64,000 bases of DNA from Candidatus Muproteobacteria bacterium. Lineage in GTDB: Bacteria; Pseudomonadota; Gammaproteobacteria; Acidiferrobacterales; SPGG2. Location of the stretch: assembly GCA_003251795.1 (NCBI GenBank), contig QKEI01000117.1:1-64000 (forward strand), written 5' to 3'. The notes below the pieces were generated by a model. That model was not told where the DNA came from and ran no database searches. It saw nothing but the letters and a program-made list of their open reading frames with translations. Shown in pieces: positions 10,124 to 19,350 of this stretch (the stretch's first letter is position 1; each line of letters opens with the position of its first letter). Both the position numbers and the translations under genes were made by a program.

Positions 10124-10429
10124 ATGATGAAGACAGTTTCTAGGCAAAGCTTTGATGCAAGCATCGCCGTTTACATGACGCAGATAGGCGAGCGCGCCCG
10201 CGCGGCTGCACATGTCGTCGGTCAAGCAGGGAGTGCGCAGAAGGACGCGGCCTTGCACGCGATCGCACAAAGCATTCATGAGCAATCGCAAGCCATCCTC
10301 GCCGCGAACAGCGAGGATCTCAAAGCCGGGGCCAGTACCGACAAACTGCATGCCCGGGGTCCGGTCGGGCTAGAGGGGCTGACTTCGCAGAAGTTCATCG
10401 TTATTGGAGATGGACAAGTCAGAAAATAG
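10124..10429 (+). pseudogene. proA: proA remnant (gamma-glutamyl phosphate reductase), internally deleted, ends fused in frame
   Basis: The 101-codon frame begins like ProA ([39 protein letters not shown]) and switches at about nt 10328-10333 to the exact C-terminal end of ProA ([18 protein letters not shown], then [11 protein letters not shown]). ProA is normally about 420 aa, so roughly 320 codons are missing, including the NADPH-binding region and the catalytic cysteine segment. No reductase activity is possible. The site between holA and nadD is the usual proA locus in many gammaproteobacteria, so this is a decayed resident gene. The deletion preserves frame, so a short fusion peptide could still be made. 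Starts at 10124 or 10127 are equivalent. Confidence 0.88.
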
Positions 10430-10525
10430 CTACAGTTGCTTGGGAGACAAGAAAGGACCGTTGAAGCGGTTGTACATTTCGTCCGCCAACCTTGATCGTG
10501 CATTTCGGCTCCCGTTTCAGCACGC

Positions 10526-11161
10526 GTGATCGGTATTCTCGGGGGCACGTTTGATCCGATCCACTACGGTCACTTGCGGCCAGCCGCACAGGTTTTGCTG
10601 GCGCTCGATCTTGCAGAAATCCGCTTTGTCCCGACCGCCCGACCGCCGCATCGAAAGCCGCCGGAGGCGAGCTACGAACACCGATTGCGCATGGTCGAGC
10701 TAGCCGTGGCACCACACGAGCGCTTACACGTTGATGATCGCGAGAGTCGTATAGCGGGGCCGTCCTACACCGTGCTCACGCTTGAATCGCTGCGTGCAGA
10801 GCTTGGTGAGCAGCCGCTGTGTCTGTTGATCGGCAGTGACGCATTTCGCGGAATCGAGTCCTGGTATCAGTGGCGACGCCTGTTGCAGCTCGCAAATATC
10901 GTGGTCATGGAACGGCCCGGCTCGCCGATGTCGACGGTAGCGCAGTTGCCGTCATGGGCGCAGGAGCATGTTTGCCGCGATAAGGACGAGCTCGCCGATA
11001 AACCCAGCGGTATGCTGTGGTTACAGCATGTTGACCCGCAGGACATCTCGGCATCCGGTATTCGCGCGATGATCGAGCACGGCCAGTCCATTGCCGATTT
11101 AGTGCCCCATGCGGTGTGGGATTACATACGCCGAAATCGCCTTTACCATTACAAAGACTAG
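10526..11161 (+). CDS. nadD: Nicotinate-mononucleotide adenylyltransferase
   Basis: NadD joins nicotinate mononucleotide to AMP from ATP in NAD synthesis. The 211-aa protein starts with the nucleotidyltransferase signature GILGGTFDPIHYGH and ends with the ISASGIR motif, equivalent to the ISSTxIR loop, then VPHAVWDYIRRN. GTG 10526 places the first motif at the proper distance. It lies 96 nt after the proA remnant and 8 nt before rsfS, so nadD-rsfS are probably co-transcribed. Confidence 0.96.
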   Translation: MIGILGGTFDPIHYGHLRPAAQVLLALDLAEIRFVPTARPPHRKPPEASYEHRLRMVELAVAPHERLHVDDRESRIAGPSYTVLTLESLRAELGEQPLCLLIGSDAFRGIESWYQWRRLLQLANIVVMERPGSPMSTVAQLPSWAQEHVCRDKDELADKPSGMLWLQHVDPQDISASGIRAMIEHGQSIADLVPHAVWDYIRRNRLYHYKD

Positions 11162-11169
11162 GAAGTCTA

Positions 11170-11517
11170 ATGCGAAGATCGTTGTTGCGGACCATTCAAG
11201 ACATTCTTGTCGACGCTAAAGGATTGGAAGTTCGTGTGCTCGATGTACGTCAGCTCACGGACATCACGGATTACATGATCATCGTCAATGGCACTTCCAC
11301 GCGCCACGTGTTATCGGTGGCAGACAAGTTAGTTGAAGGAATGCGTCAACATGGCGTAAGGAGTCTCGGCGTGGAAGGTGCCGACATAGGTGAGTGGGTA
11401 TTGGTCGATTTCGGAGATGTTGTTGTTCACGTGATGCGGCCGCAAACGCGCCAGTTCTACAATCTCGAAAAACTATGGGGCGGTGCAGAAGCACCGGGCG
11501 GGGCGCTCGAAATCTGA
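11170..11517 (+). CDS. rsfS: Ribosome silencing factor RsfS
   Basis: RsfS binds ribosomal protein uL14 and blocks subunit joining during starvation. The 115-aa protein shows the family core (DVRQLTDITDYMIIVNGTSTRH, read here as two conserved blocks; GEWVLVDFGDVVVHVM; QFYNLEKLW). ATG 11170 follows nadD by 8 nt; the longer frame from 11116 would overlap nadD. The neighbours nadD and rlmH are the standard partners. Confidence 0.95.
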   Translation: MRRSLLRTIQDILVDAKGLEVRVLDVRQLTDITDYMIIVNGTSTRHVLSVADKLVEGMRQHGVRSLGVEGADIGEWVLVDFGDVVVHVMRPQTRQFYNLEKLWGGAEAPGGALEI

Positions 11518-11582
11518 AGGTAGGGCGCTGTCTGCGCTCGCGCGAGCACGCCGGAGTGATCGACTAATCCCGCAAAGCGAAC

Positions 11583-12050
11583 GTGCAAATTCATATCATT
11601 GCGGTCGGAAACCGCATGCCGGCTTGGGTCGAGCAGGCGTATGCGCAGTATGCCAAGCGCATGCCGGCGCACATACGCGTGCGACTGCGGCAGCTGTCTC
11701 CTGGCAAGCGCTCGAAGGGCGCCGACATCGAGCGTGTGCTGCGGGATGAGGGTGAACGCGTACTGGCGGCTACGCCCAAGGGCGCCCGCGCCATTGCGCT
11801 TGAGCGCCGCGGGCGCCAGCTCGATACGCTTGCGCTGGCGCAGGCGTTGCGCGAGTGGATGGCCCAGGGTCGTGATATCGCGCTGTGGATCGGTGGACCC
11901 GAAGGGCTGGCAGAGAATTGTCTAATACAGGCGCAGGAGCAATGGTCGCTATCGGCATTGACGCTTGCCCATCCGATCGTGCGTGTGGTGGTGGTGGAGC
12001 AGCTGTATCGTGCATGGAGCATCATCGCTAACCTGCCCTATCACCGGTAG
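11583..12050 (+). CDS. rlmH: 23S rRNA pseudouridine-1915 N3-methyltransferase RlmH
   Basis: SPOUT-family methyltransferase, 155 aa, which modifies pseudouridine 1915 in helix 69 on assembled ribosomes. It has the family start IHIIAVGNRMPAWV, the SAM-binding knot region IALWIGGPEGL and the C-terminal REQLYRA-type segment EQLYRAWSIIANLPYHR. GTG 11583 is the start. There are 65 nt between rsfS and this gene. Confidence 0.96.
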   Translation: MQIHIIAVGNRMPAWVEQAYAQYAKRMPAHIRVRLRQLSPGKRSKGADIERVLRDEGERVLAATPKGARAIALERRGRQLDTLALAQALREWMAQGRDIALWIGGPEGLAENCLIQAQEQWSLSALTLAHPIVRVVVVEQLYRAWSIIANLPYHR

Positions 12051-12080
12051 CCTGCGAGAGCCGGTCGGTACCTGGAGTAA

Positions 12081-12668
12081 GTGTTGTCGAAAATCTACCT
12101 TGCATCGACTTCTCCCCGCAGACAGGACCTCCTGCGCCAATTGGGGATCGCCTTCGACGTGATCGCACCGGATATTGCCGAGCAACGACTGGAGGATGAG
12201 TCTGGGGCGACGTATGTAAAGCGGATCGCAGCAGAAAAGGCACGACAGGTGTCGCGGCTAGTGCAACAGCGTCGGTTACCGGCGCGACCGGTATTGGCGG
12301 CGGACACGTGCATCCTGTTGGATCATGAAATCCTCGGCAAACCTCGTGATCGCGCCCACGGCGAGACCATGCTTCGTCGCCTTTCAGGGCGTGAACACAC
12401 CGTGCTGACCGCAGTGGCGATCGTGCACTTAAACGTCGAGCACGTGGCGCTCAGCGTGAGTCAGGTACGTTTCCGAGTCTTGACGGAGGACGAAATAATC
12501 CAATATTGCAACACTGGGGAGCCATGCGACAAGGCGGGTGCCTATGCCTTGCAGGGGCGAGGGGCCGCGTTCGTCAGCAACATCGACGGCAGCTATTCTG
12601 GAATTGTCGGCCTGCCGCTATACGAGGTCGCGCAACTACTACGACAGATCGGATCGAAGCCAACGTGA
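12081..12668 (+). CDS. Maf-family nucleotide pyrophosphatase
   Basis: Maf/YhdE-type house-cleaning enzyme, 195 aa, that hydrolyses dTTP, UTP or modified nucleotides. Recognisable segments are LASTSPRRQDLLRQLG near the N-terminus, the AADT motif in VLAADTCILLD, and the C-terminal GRGAAFVSNIDGSYSGIVGLPL. GTG 12081 has CTGGAG just upstream. The gene overlaps rng by 4 nt, the usual maf-rng coupling; YhdE is the close E. coli match by context. Confidence 0.93.
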   Translation: MLSKIYLASTSPRRQDLLRQLGIAFDVIAPDIAEQRLEDESGATYVKRIAAEKARQVSRLVQQRRLPARPVLAADTCILLDHEILGKPRDRAHGETMLRRLSGREHTVLTAVAIVHLNVEHVALSVSQVRFRVLTEDEIIQYCNTGEPCDKAGAYALQGRGAAFVSNIDGSYSGIVGLPLYEVAQLLRQIGSKPT

Positions 12669-14134
12669 GCGAGGAGATCCTCATCAATGTAACCCCGCAG
12701 GAAACGCGGGTGGCGGTCGTCGAAAACGGCATGTTGCAAGAATTGCACATCGAACGCACACACGCCCGTGGGATCGTCGGTAACATCTATAAGGGCAAGG
12801 TAGCGCGGATTTTGCCTGGCATGCAGGCAGCGTTTGTTGATATTGGCTTGGAACGTGCTGCATTTCTGCATGCGGCTGACCTGCGGGTGCCACCGCAACA
12901 GCTTGCGAGTGGCGAGATACAGGTACAGACGCCGATCGTCGAATTGCTGCGCGAGGGAGAGGAGATCATCGTACAGGTGTCGCGAGATCCGCTTGGCAGC
13001 AAGGGCGCTCGTCTTACCATGAATATTACCTTGCCGGCACGTTATCTGGTGTATATGCCGTTTACCAAGCACATCGGTATTTCACAAAAGATCGAAGACG
13101 AGGCCGCCCGCGAGCGCTTGCGCGAGTTGCTGAAAGCAGCTACTGAAGATGGCGCTCAAGGAGGATATATCTTGCGCACCATGGCAGAGACCGCCCGTGA
13201 GGATGAACTCAGGAATGACATTCACTATCTGCGCCGGGTGTGGGATGTTGTGCAGGAGAAAATCGTGTCGGCTGGCCCCTGTACATTGGTGCACGCTGAT
13301 TTGCCGTTAGCTCTGCGGGCCATGCGTGATCTGGTCCGCAGCGGTGTCGAGCAGATACGGCTGGATTCTCGCGAAACGTTCCAGAAAGCTGAGGAGTTCG
13401 CGGGCGAGTTTATCCCTGAGTTGCAAGCGCACATCGAGTACTATCCTGGTGAGCGCCCGATTTTTGATCTCTATTCCGTCGAAGATGAAATCAAAAAGGC
13501 GCTCGATCGCAAGGTGCCGCTGAAATCGGGCGGCTACGTCATTGTCGATCAAACCGAAGCCATGACCACGATTGACGTCAATACCGGCGCTTATGTGGGA
13601 CGGCGCACGCTCGAGGAGACGTTATTTAAAACCAATCTTGAGGCAGCGCAGGCAATTGCTCGGCAACTACGCCTACGAAATATCGGGGGTATTATCATCA
13701 TCGATTTTATCGATATGGCAGACCCCGAGCACCGGCGCCAGGTCGTGCGCGCGCTGGAGAAAGCGCTGGCACATGACCGTGCGAAGGTGCATATCGTTGA
13801 AATGTCGGGGCTCGGTCTAGTAGAGCTTACGCGCAAGCGCACGCGCGAAAGTCTCGAGCGCGTGCTCTGTGAACCATGCCCCACATGTAATGGTCGTGGC
13901 ATACTGAAGACAGCGCAGACTGTGTGTTATGAAATCTTTCGTGAGATCTTGCGTGAAGCGCGCCAATTCGGCACAGACAAGTACATGGTATTGGCCTCCC
14001 AGGTTGTTATCGACATGTTGCTCGACGAAGAAGCCGAGGGTCTTGCCAAGCTGCAGGAATTTATTCGCAGGCCGATCACCCTGCAGGTGGAGCCGCTTTA
14101 TCATCAGGAGCAGTACGATATTGTACCGATGTGA
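12665..14134 (+). CDS. rng: Ribonuclease G
   Basis: RNase G processes the 5' end of 16S rRNA and helps mRNA turnover. The 489-aa protein has an N-terminal S1 RNA-binding domain (NIYKGKVARILPGMQAAFVD), the RNase E/G catalytic region with TIDVNTGAYVG and IIIIDFIDM, and the zinc-link cysteines CEPCPTC. Length matches RNase G and not RNase E, as there is no long C-terminal scaffold. GTG 12665 overlaps the maf stop; an upstream frame from 12506 is a shadow inside maf. Confidence 0.96.
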   Translation: MSEEILINVTPQETRVAVVENGMLQELHIERTHARGIVGNIYKGKVARILPGMQAAFVDIGLERAAFLHAADLRVPPQQLASGEIQVQTPIVELLREGEEIIVQVSRDPLGSKGARLTMNITLPARYLVYMPFTKHIGISQKIEDEAARERLRELLKAATEDGAQGGYILRTMAETAREDELRNDIHYLRRVWDVVQEKIVSAGPCTLVHADLPLALRAMRDLVRSGVEQIRLDSRETFQKAEEFAGEFIPELQAHIEYYPGERPIFDLYSVEDEIKKALDRKVPLKSGGYVIVDQTEAMTTIDVNTGAYVGRRTLEETLFKTNLEAAQAIARQLRLRNIGGIIIIDFIDMADPEHRRQVVRALEKALAHDRAKVHIVEMSGLGLVELTRKRTRESLERVLCEPCPTCNGRGILKTAQTVCYEIFREILREARQFGTDKYMVLASQVVIDMLLDEEAEGLAKLQEFIRRPITLQVEPLYHQEQYDIVPM

Positions 14135-14264
14135 TCCTGACATCAGTTTGGTTGCACGCGGGTGCGTATTGGCGAAGTGCAAAGCGGTCTCACGCGCATA
14201 CAACACCGTCGATAGCGGGGCAGGCGCACGCACGCATGAGTATCGGCGAGTAACGGCGGGTTAA

Positions 14265-17200
14265 ATGCGAAAGAAGATTCAACGCGTCGCCTTTCATATA
14301 GGCCGTTGGACATTGCACGTAAGTCGCTGGACGCTGTATGTGCTGGCGGGCGTGCTGCTATTGCTTGCCGTCGTGCTTACGTTGCTTCGTGTTGCTTTGC
14401 CAACCCTTGCCAAGAACAAGGGCGAGCTCGAGCAGTACCTGAGCGAGAAGACTAACTACTCAATTCACATCGCCGAGCTTCAAAGCTACTGGGATGGATG
14501 GCACCCGGGTATGCGCATCCAAGGGTTGGACATTTATTCACCGGTCGATTTGACACGGGCGTTACGTCTGGGTGAAGTGCGCGTCAGCCTGGCGCTGTTG
14601 CCGCTGCTTTGGGGTGAGCTGCGCGTGGACAGCCTGGTGCTGGTAAGGCCTAGTATGGGGTTGGAACGACTAGCCGACGGGCGCCTGCAAGTCACGGGAT
14701 TCGGTCCAATGCGCGCGCAAGAAGGTAGCGACAACAGCGGGTTCGTATTGTGGTTGCTGAAACAAAGGCACGTTGTTATCGAAGCCGGGGAGTTTCAATG
14801 GTTTGATCATCGCGGTGACGAAAAGCAGGCGATATATCTATCGAAGATCAACATAGACTTGAAGAATTCCGGCAATCGTCATCAACTTGGCATTAGGAGT
14901 GAGTTCCCCCCAGAGATCTGCCTCGATTGCTCGATGACGCTCGACATCCGCGGCAACCCCTTTGTCGATGAATCCTGGCAAGGTCGTGTGTCTGTCAAGA
15001 TGGTTGACCTAAGACTCGATGCGCTACCCAAGGTTGTGCGCGAGGCAATGCCGTCGCCCATAGCCGGTAAGCTCAATGCGAACCTATTGACTGTTTGGCA
15101 GGACGGGCAACCCAAATCAGGCAGCGGCCACGTCAGCGTGGACGATCTGCAGCTGCCGCTGACGAAGTGGCACACCTCTTTCCGTATGCAAACGGCGCGC
15201 GCAGATCTCAATTGGAAACGCGACGGGGCATATTGGCACCTGAACGTGGAAGATTTCTGGCTTGGGCTCAGCGGGCCGGCCTGGTCCGCCGGGCACTTGC
15301 GGGTTTTGGGGGGGCCAGACGGCACCACGCTGCGCCTGAAGCAGCTCGAGCTCGAGGACCTGAGCCGATTTCTCCGCACTCTGGAAATCGAAGATGGATT
15401 GCTCGAGTCGGTGAAATTGATGCAACCGCGCGGCAGGTTACAGGCTATTACTCTGCATATCGCGGGCGACGGCAAGAGCGCCGACGACTATGCGCTGAAC
15501 GCGAAGGTCGAGCGCTTGCAGAGCGAACCGTTCGAAAAAATCCCGGGTGTGCGGGGCATCACAGGCAGTCTGTCAACTGAAGGTCGTCGTGGCAGCTTCA
15601 TGCTCGACGCAAGCGATGTCACGGTTACTGCCCCCTACATGTTCCGCCTACCCATCAACGCGAGCGCGGTATCCGCCACGCTGCGTTGGGCAGTGGAAGC
15701 GGAGCAGTGGCGTTTGAGCGGCGAGAACATGCGGGTGATTGCCGAAGACGGTCGCGGCACCGGAACCTTAGAGTTACATGGACCTCTGGGAAGTGGCACC
15801 CGCCCCTATATGAACCTGCGAGTCGACTTTAGCGATGGCAACGGTGCCCATGCTAGTCGCTATTTTCCGCACAATGTCATGCCAGCGAAGCTGATCGAGT
15901 GGTTGGATAGGGCGATCGTGTCCGGCGACGTTGTCGCGGGTCGAGTGATTTTCGACGGTAACCTCGCAGACTTTCCCTTCCGCGAGGGCAACGGAACCTT
16001 CGAAGTCAGTGCTCGGGTACGCGATGCCGTATTCAATTACTTGCCGGGCTGGACACCTCTTAGCAAAGGAGAGGGCGATCTCCTGTTCAAGGGCCCGGGC
16101 ATGTTGATCACGATTGATCAGGCGGCGATCGGTGAATTAGCCGTGAGCCAGGTTAAGGTGAGTGCGAAGGATCTCAGTCGATACGCGGAGCCAGTCGTCG
16201 AGATCAATGGTTTGGTGCAAGGCTCCGCTACCGAGACGCTGCGGGTGCTGCGGAACGCACCACCGCCAGGCGGAGACAGCGACTGGAGCGCCTACGTGAA
16301 CATGGGAATTGATGCCACCGGTCAGGGGTTGTTGAAGCTGCAGATCGAAATTCCGGCACTTGATCCTGAGACCTTTACCATGACCGGACAATATACCATC
16401 AACAACGGCACGCTACGCTTTCGGGTACCGCATGTGAGTGCTCACGAGGTACAGGGGTGGGTCGCTTTCGATCGCCTCGGTCCTACGAGCGGGGAGCTGC
16501 ATGGCCAGTTTTTGGGGGGACCCGCCTACGTCAGCATCGGCACCCAGCGTTCCGGCGAGCAGGTTGGGACGCTGTTGTCTGGTCGGGGAACGTTCACGGC
16601 CGCCGGCTTGATTGAGGCTGGACGCTTGAATGTATTGCGTTACCTGCACGGTGAAGCGCCCTGGCGTGGCGACATGCGCCTGCGAAACGGGCTTGATCAG
16701 CTGCGCCTCGAAGCAGATCTCAGCAAAATGCAGAGTAATCTCCCGGCGCCGCTGGATCGACCAGACGGAATCGCCAGTAAGCTTTTGCTGGTATCTGAAA
16801 AGGCCGGCGCTGGCGCACGCTTGGTGAGCGTGCGCATCGGTGAGCATATCGATAGCCGTTTCAAGTTCATCAGCCAGACGGATGGCTGGGTTTTTGATCG
16901 CGGTGCGATCGTCTTGGGTATGGGTGAGGCGACCCTGCCGGCCGGTCCTGGGCTCGAGGTAAGTGCCACCGCGGTTCACGTCGACGCTGATCCCTGGTTT
17001 GAGGTGTTCCACCGAGGCGAGGGCGCGGTGTCGACGACAGTGTTGAGACGCTTGCGCGGCGATTTCGATTCGCTTTATCTATTCAACCGGAGGTTCGGTA
17101 AATTTCATATCGACATCTCGAGGAATCGCGGCGATTGGAGCGGGGAGATATACGGCGATTCTGTGCAGGGACGCATTAAGCTCACTGAGGGTAGCGACAT

Positions 17201-18119
17201 TCCCATCGCCAACATGCGGCTCGAGCTCGCACACCTTGACCTGCCAGAGAAGAAACCACGACCGGACATGAATCCACCCGATCCGCGCATCTTGCCATCT
17301 TTGCACCTAGTGGCGAAGTCCTTCGTCTTCGGCGGTAACCCCATCGGCGAGCTCCAATTTACTGCGATGCACACGGTGCTCGGGTGGAAGGTCACGCAGG
17401 CCCGTCTGGTAAGGCCGGATATGACGTTGGTGCTCACTGGTCGATGGTCGCAGGTGGAGGGTAATGATTTCACGGAGCTCGAGCTTGAGTTACACAGTTC
17501 CGATATGGGCGAAACGCTGACGGCCTTCAACCAGCCGGAGCAGATAAAGGATGGTGTCTTCGATGTCAACGCCAAGTTGGCCTGGCGTGGGCCACCGGCC
17601 AAGCCTGCGTTGTCGACGTTGAAGGGCAACGTCACGTTATCAGCCAAGGATGGCCGTTTTCTTCGCGTCAAGCAGGGAGCAGGTAGACTCTTTGGTCTGC
17701 TGGACTTCAGTGCCATTGGCAAGCTTTTCACCTTGGATTTTGCTTCACTATTTGGCAAAGGGCTGCCGTTCAAGACCCTGAAAGGTGACATATCCCTTGA
17801 TCATGGCAACGCCTATACGCACAACCTCTACATGACCGGGGTGGCGCAGGTCTCGTTTAACGGCAGGATGGGCATCGCGGACAAGGATTTCGACCTTGGC
17901 GTGCAGGTTGTACCCAGCATAGGTACCAATATCGGCCTGTGGGCGGTGCTCGGTCCGCAAGTAGGACTGGTACTGCTCTCGCTCGAAAAGATTTTCAAAA
18001 AACAGTTCGCCAAGGGAACCCGTATCACCTATCTGGTTAAAGGACCTTGGGACGACCCGCAGATCGAGAGGCTTGGTGATGTGCCGCAGACGGAAGAGCC
18101 GGATGCGCCCCAACATTGA
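14265..18119 (+). CDS. yhdP: YhdP-type AsmA-like inner-membrane protein
   Basis: Very large protein (1284 aa) of the YhdP family, AsmA-like bridge proteins thought to move phospholipids from the inner to the outer membrane. It has one N-terminal membrane helix (about residues 24-46, LYVLAGVLLLLAVVLTLLR) followed by a long periplasmic region built of beta-rich repeats with many short TLR/LEL strands, and a C-terminal AsmA2-like segment ending in VKGPWDDPQIERLGD. The rng-yhdP-nitrilase-tldD order is the conserved gammaproteobacterial one and supports the call. ATG 14265 follows a 130-nt gap after rng. Confidence 0.9.
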   Translation: MRKKIQRVAFHIGRWTLHVSRWTLYVLAGVLLLLAVVLTLLRVALPTLAKNKGELEQYLSEKTNYSIHIAELQSYWDGWHPGMRIQGLDIYSPVDLTRALRLGEVRVSLALLPLLWGELRVDSLVLVRPSMGLERLADGRLQVTGFGPMRAQEGSDNSGFVLWLLKQRHVVIEAGEFQWFDHRGDEKQAIYLSKINIDLKNSGNRHQLGIRSEFPPEICLDCSMTLDIRGNPFVDESWQGRVSVKMVDLRLDALPKVVREAMPSPIAGKLNANLLTVWQDGQPKSGSGHVSVDDLQLPLTKWHTSFRMQTARADLNWKRDGAYWHLNVEDFWLGLSGPAWSAGHLRVLGGPDGTTLRLKQLELEDLSRFLRTLEIEDGLLESVKLMQPRGRLQAITLHIAGDGKSADDYALNAKVERLQSEPFEKIPGVRGITGSLSTEGRRGSFMLDASDVTVTAPYMFRLPINASAVSATLRWAVEAEQWRLSGENMRVIAEDGRGTGTLELHGPLGSGTRPYMNLRVDFSDGNGAHASRYFPHNVMPAKLIEWLDRAIVSGDVVAGRVIFDGNLADFPFREGNGTFEVSARVRDAVFNYLPGWTPLSKGEGDLLFKGPGMLITIDQAAIGELAVSQVKVSAKDLSRYAEPVVEINGLVQGSATETLRVLRNAPPPGGDSDWSAYVNMGIDATGQGLLKLQIEIPALDPETFTMTGQYTINNGTLRFRVPHVSAHEVQGWVAFDRLGPTSGELHGQFLGGPAYVSIGTQRSGEQVGTLLSGRGTFTAAGLIEAGRLNVLRYLHGEAPWRGDMRLRNGLDQLRLEADLSKMQSNLPAPLDRPDGIASKLLLVSEKAGAGARLVSVRIGEHIDSRFKFISQTDGWVFDRGAIVLGMGEATLPAGPGLEVSATAVHVDADPWFEVFHRGEGAVSTTVLRRLRGDFDSLYLFNRRFGKFHIDISRNRGDWSGEIYGDSVQGRIKLTEGSDIPIANMRLELAHLDLPEKKPRPDMNPPDPRILPSLHLVAKSFVFGGNPIGELQFTAMHTVLGWKVTQARLVRPDMTLVLTGRWSQVEGNDFTELELELHSSDMGETLTAFNQPEQIKDGVFDVNAKLAWRGPPAKPALSTLKGNVTLSAKDGRFLRVKQGAGRLFGLLDFSAIGKLFTLDFASLFGKGLPFKTLKGDISLDHGNAYTHNLYMTGVAQVSFNGRMGIADKDFDLGVQVVPSIGTNIGLWAVLGPQVGLVLLSLEKIFKKQFAKGTRITYLVKGPWDDPQIERLGDVPQTEEPDAPQH

Positions 18120-18129
18120 AGGCGGATGA

Positions 18130-18492
18130 ATGGTGAGTGGTTCAATGCTATGCTCATCAACAATGTGGCCGCCTGCGCTGATGCTCGCGTTGTTCTTGCT
18201 TGTACCACCGCCGTTGTGGGCGGAGAGCGTAACGATCAGCGCGGAGCGGTGGGCAACGCCGCGCAGCGGCGAGACCGTAGCCGCGTGGCCGGAACTACGC
18301 GAGCTAATGGCCACATTCGATCGCAAACCCGGTAGCCAGCTCGTTATTCGCTATGCGCGCGGGGAAAATGGCTCCTTATGGGCCGAGGAGCTGCGCTCCT
18401 GGCTGGTCTCGTTGGGGGTCCCTTCAAGTCGTATCAACCTAAAAGACGACCTGCAAAGGCGCGACATCGTGCGTGTCGACACCGTGCCTTAA
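18130..18492 (+). CDS. Small secreted protein of unknown function
   Basis: 120-aa protein, 10 nt after yhdP and 9 nt before the nitrilase gene, on the same strand, so it is likely in the operon. Residues 1-31 form a classical signal peptide with a hydrophobic core (ALMLALFLLVPP) and a probable cleavage after LWA. The mature part is about 89 aa, charged and globular-looking, with a VIRYARGENGSLWAEELR segment and LGVPSSRI, a pattern slightly reminiscent of the second half of OmpA-C domains (inference only). I do not recognise a named family. ATG 18145 is an alternative start. Confidence 0.72.
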   Translation: MVSGSMLCSSTMWPPALMLALFLLVPPPLWAESVTISAERWATPRSGETVAAWPELRELMATFDRKPGSQLVIRYARGENGSLWAEELRSWLVSLGVPSSRINLKDDLQRRDIVRVDTVP

Positions 18493-18501
18493 CGAAGATC
18501 C

Positions 18502-19350
18502 ATGAACCGGATTGCCGCTATCCAAATGACGTCAGGCCCGGAGGTCGCCTCCAACCTTGCTGAGGCCACGCGCTTGATAGGCCAAGCCGTCGATGCCGGC
18601 GCGACCATGGTGGTATTGCCGGAGAATTTTGCCATTATGCCAATGAAAGAAGGCGATCGGTTAGCGGTGGTTGAAAAAGATGGTGCAGGCCCCATTCAAG
18701 ATTTTCTCTGCGAGCAAGCGCGCCAGCACCGCATCTGGCTCATCGGCGGAACCATACCGTTGCAGGCGCGACAAAGTAACAAGGTTCGCGCCGCCTGCTT
18801 GTTGTTCGATGATCAAGGCACACGCGTAGCTCGCTATGACAAGATCCATCTGTTTGATGTCAAGCTGCAGAACGGTGAGGAGTATCTCGAGTCGGGGGTG
18901 ATCGAGGCTGGGGACGAGATCGTGGTAGCCGATACACCGCTCGGCCGGCTCGGCCTTGCGGTCTGCTATGATTTGCGCTTTCCAGAGCTTTTCCGCCGTA
19001 TGCTCGATGAGGGCGCTGAGATCATCACATTGCCGTCGGCATTTACGGTGCTTACCGGTAAGGCGCATTGGGAAGTGCTGTTGCGGGCACGCGCGGTTGA
19101 GAATCTTAGTTTCGTGGTTGCTGCCGCCCAGGTGGGTCGCCACACCAATGGCCGAGAGACTTACGGCGACAGCATGATTGTCGGTCCATGGGGTGAAGTG
19201 CTCGCGCGATTGACTCGCGGACCTGGATTTGTAGTCGCTGATATCGATCGTGAACACTTGCAGCGCGTACGCAGTGCGCTGCCGAGTATTGAACACCGGA
19301 AACCTAGTGATGTCAGAAATCCTACAAAAGGCACGCGCCTCTCTGCTTGA
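18502..19350 (+). CDS. Nitrilase-family amidase (Nit1/Nit2-like)
   Basis: Carbon-nitrogen hydrolase, 282 aa, with the catalytic triad Glu41 (LPENF), Lys113 (YDKIHLFDV) and Cys155 ([13 protein letters not shown]). The [14 protein letters not shown] signature is typical of the Nit1/YbeM and Nit2 group, which hydrolyse deaminated glutathione or omega-amides such as 2-oxoglutaramate in metabolite repair. The substrate cannot be settled from sequence alone. It sits between yhdP and tldD as in many gammaproteobacteria and overlaps the tldD start by 41 nt. Confidence 0.9.
   Translation: MNRIAAIQMTSGPEVASNLAEATRLIGQAVDAGATMVVLPENFAIMPMKEGDRLAVVEKDGAGPIQDFLCEQARQHRIWLIGGTIPLQARQSNKVRAACLLFDDQGTRVARYDKIHLFDVKLQNGEEYLESGVIEAGDEIVVADTPLGRLGLAVCYDLRFPELFRRMLDEGAEIITLPSAFTVLTGKAHWEVLLRARAVENLSFVVAAAQVGRHTNGRETYGDSMIVGPWGEVLARLTRGPGFVVADIDREHLQRVRSALPSIEHRKPSDVRNPTKGTRLSA

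Noticed and set aside
10430-10525. tRNA gene between the proA remnant and nadD
   Set aside because: No cloverleaf with a TTCGA-type T-loop and matching acceptor ends could be drawn.
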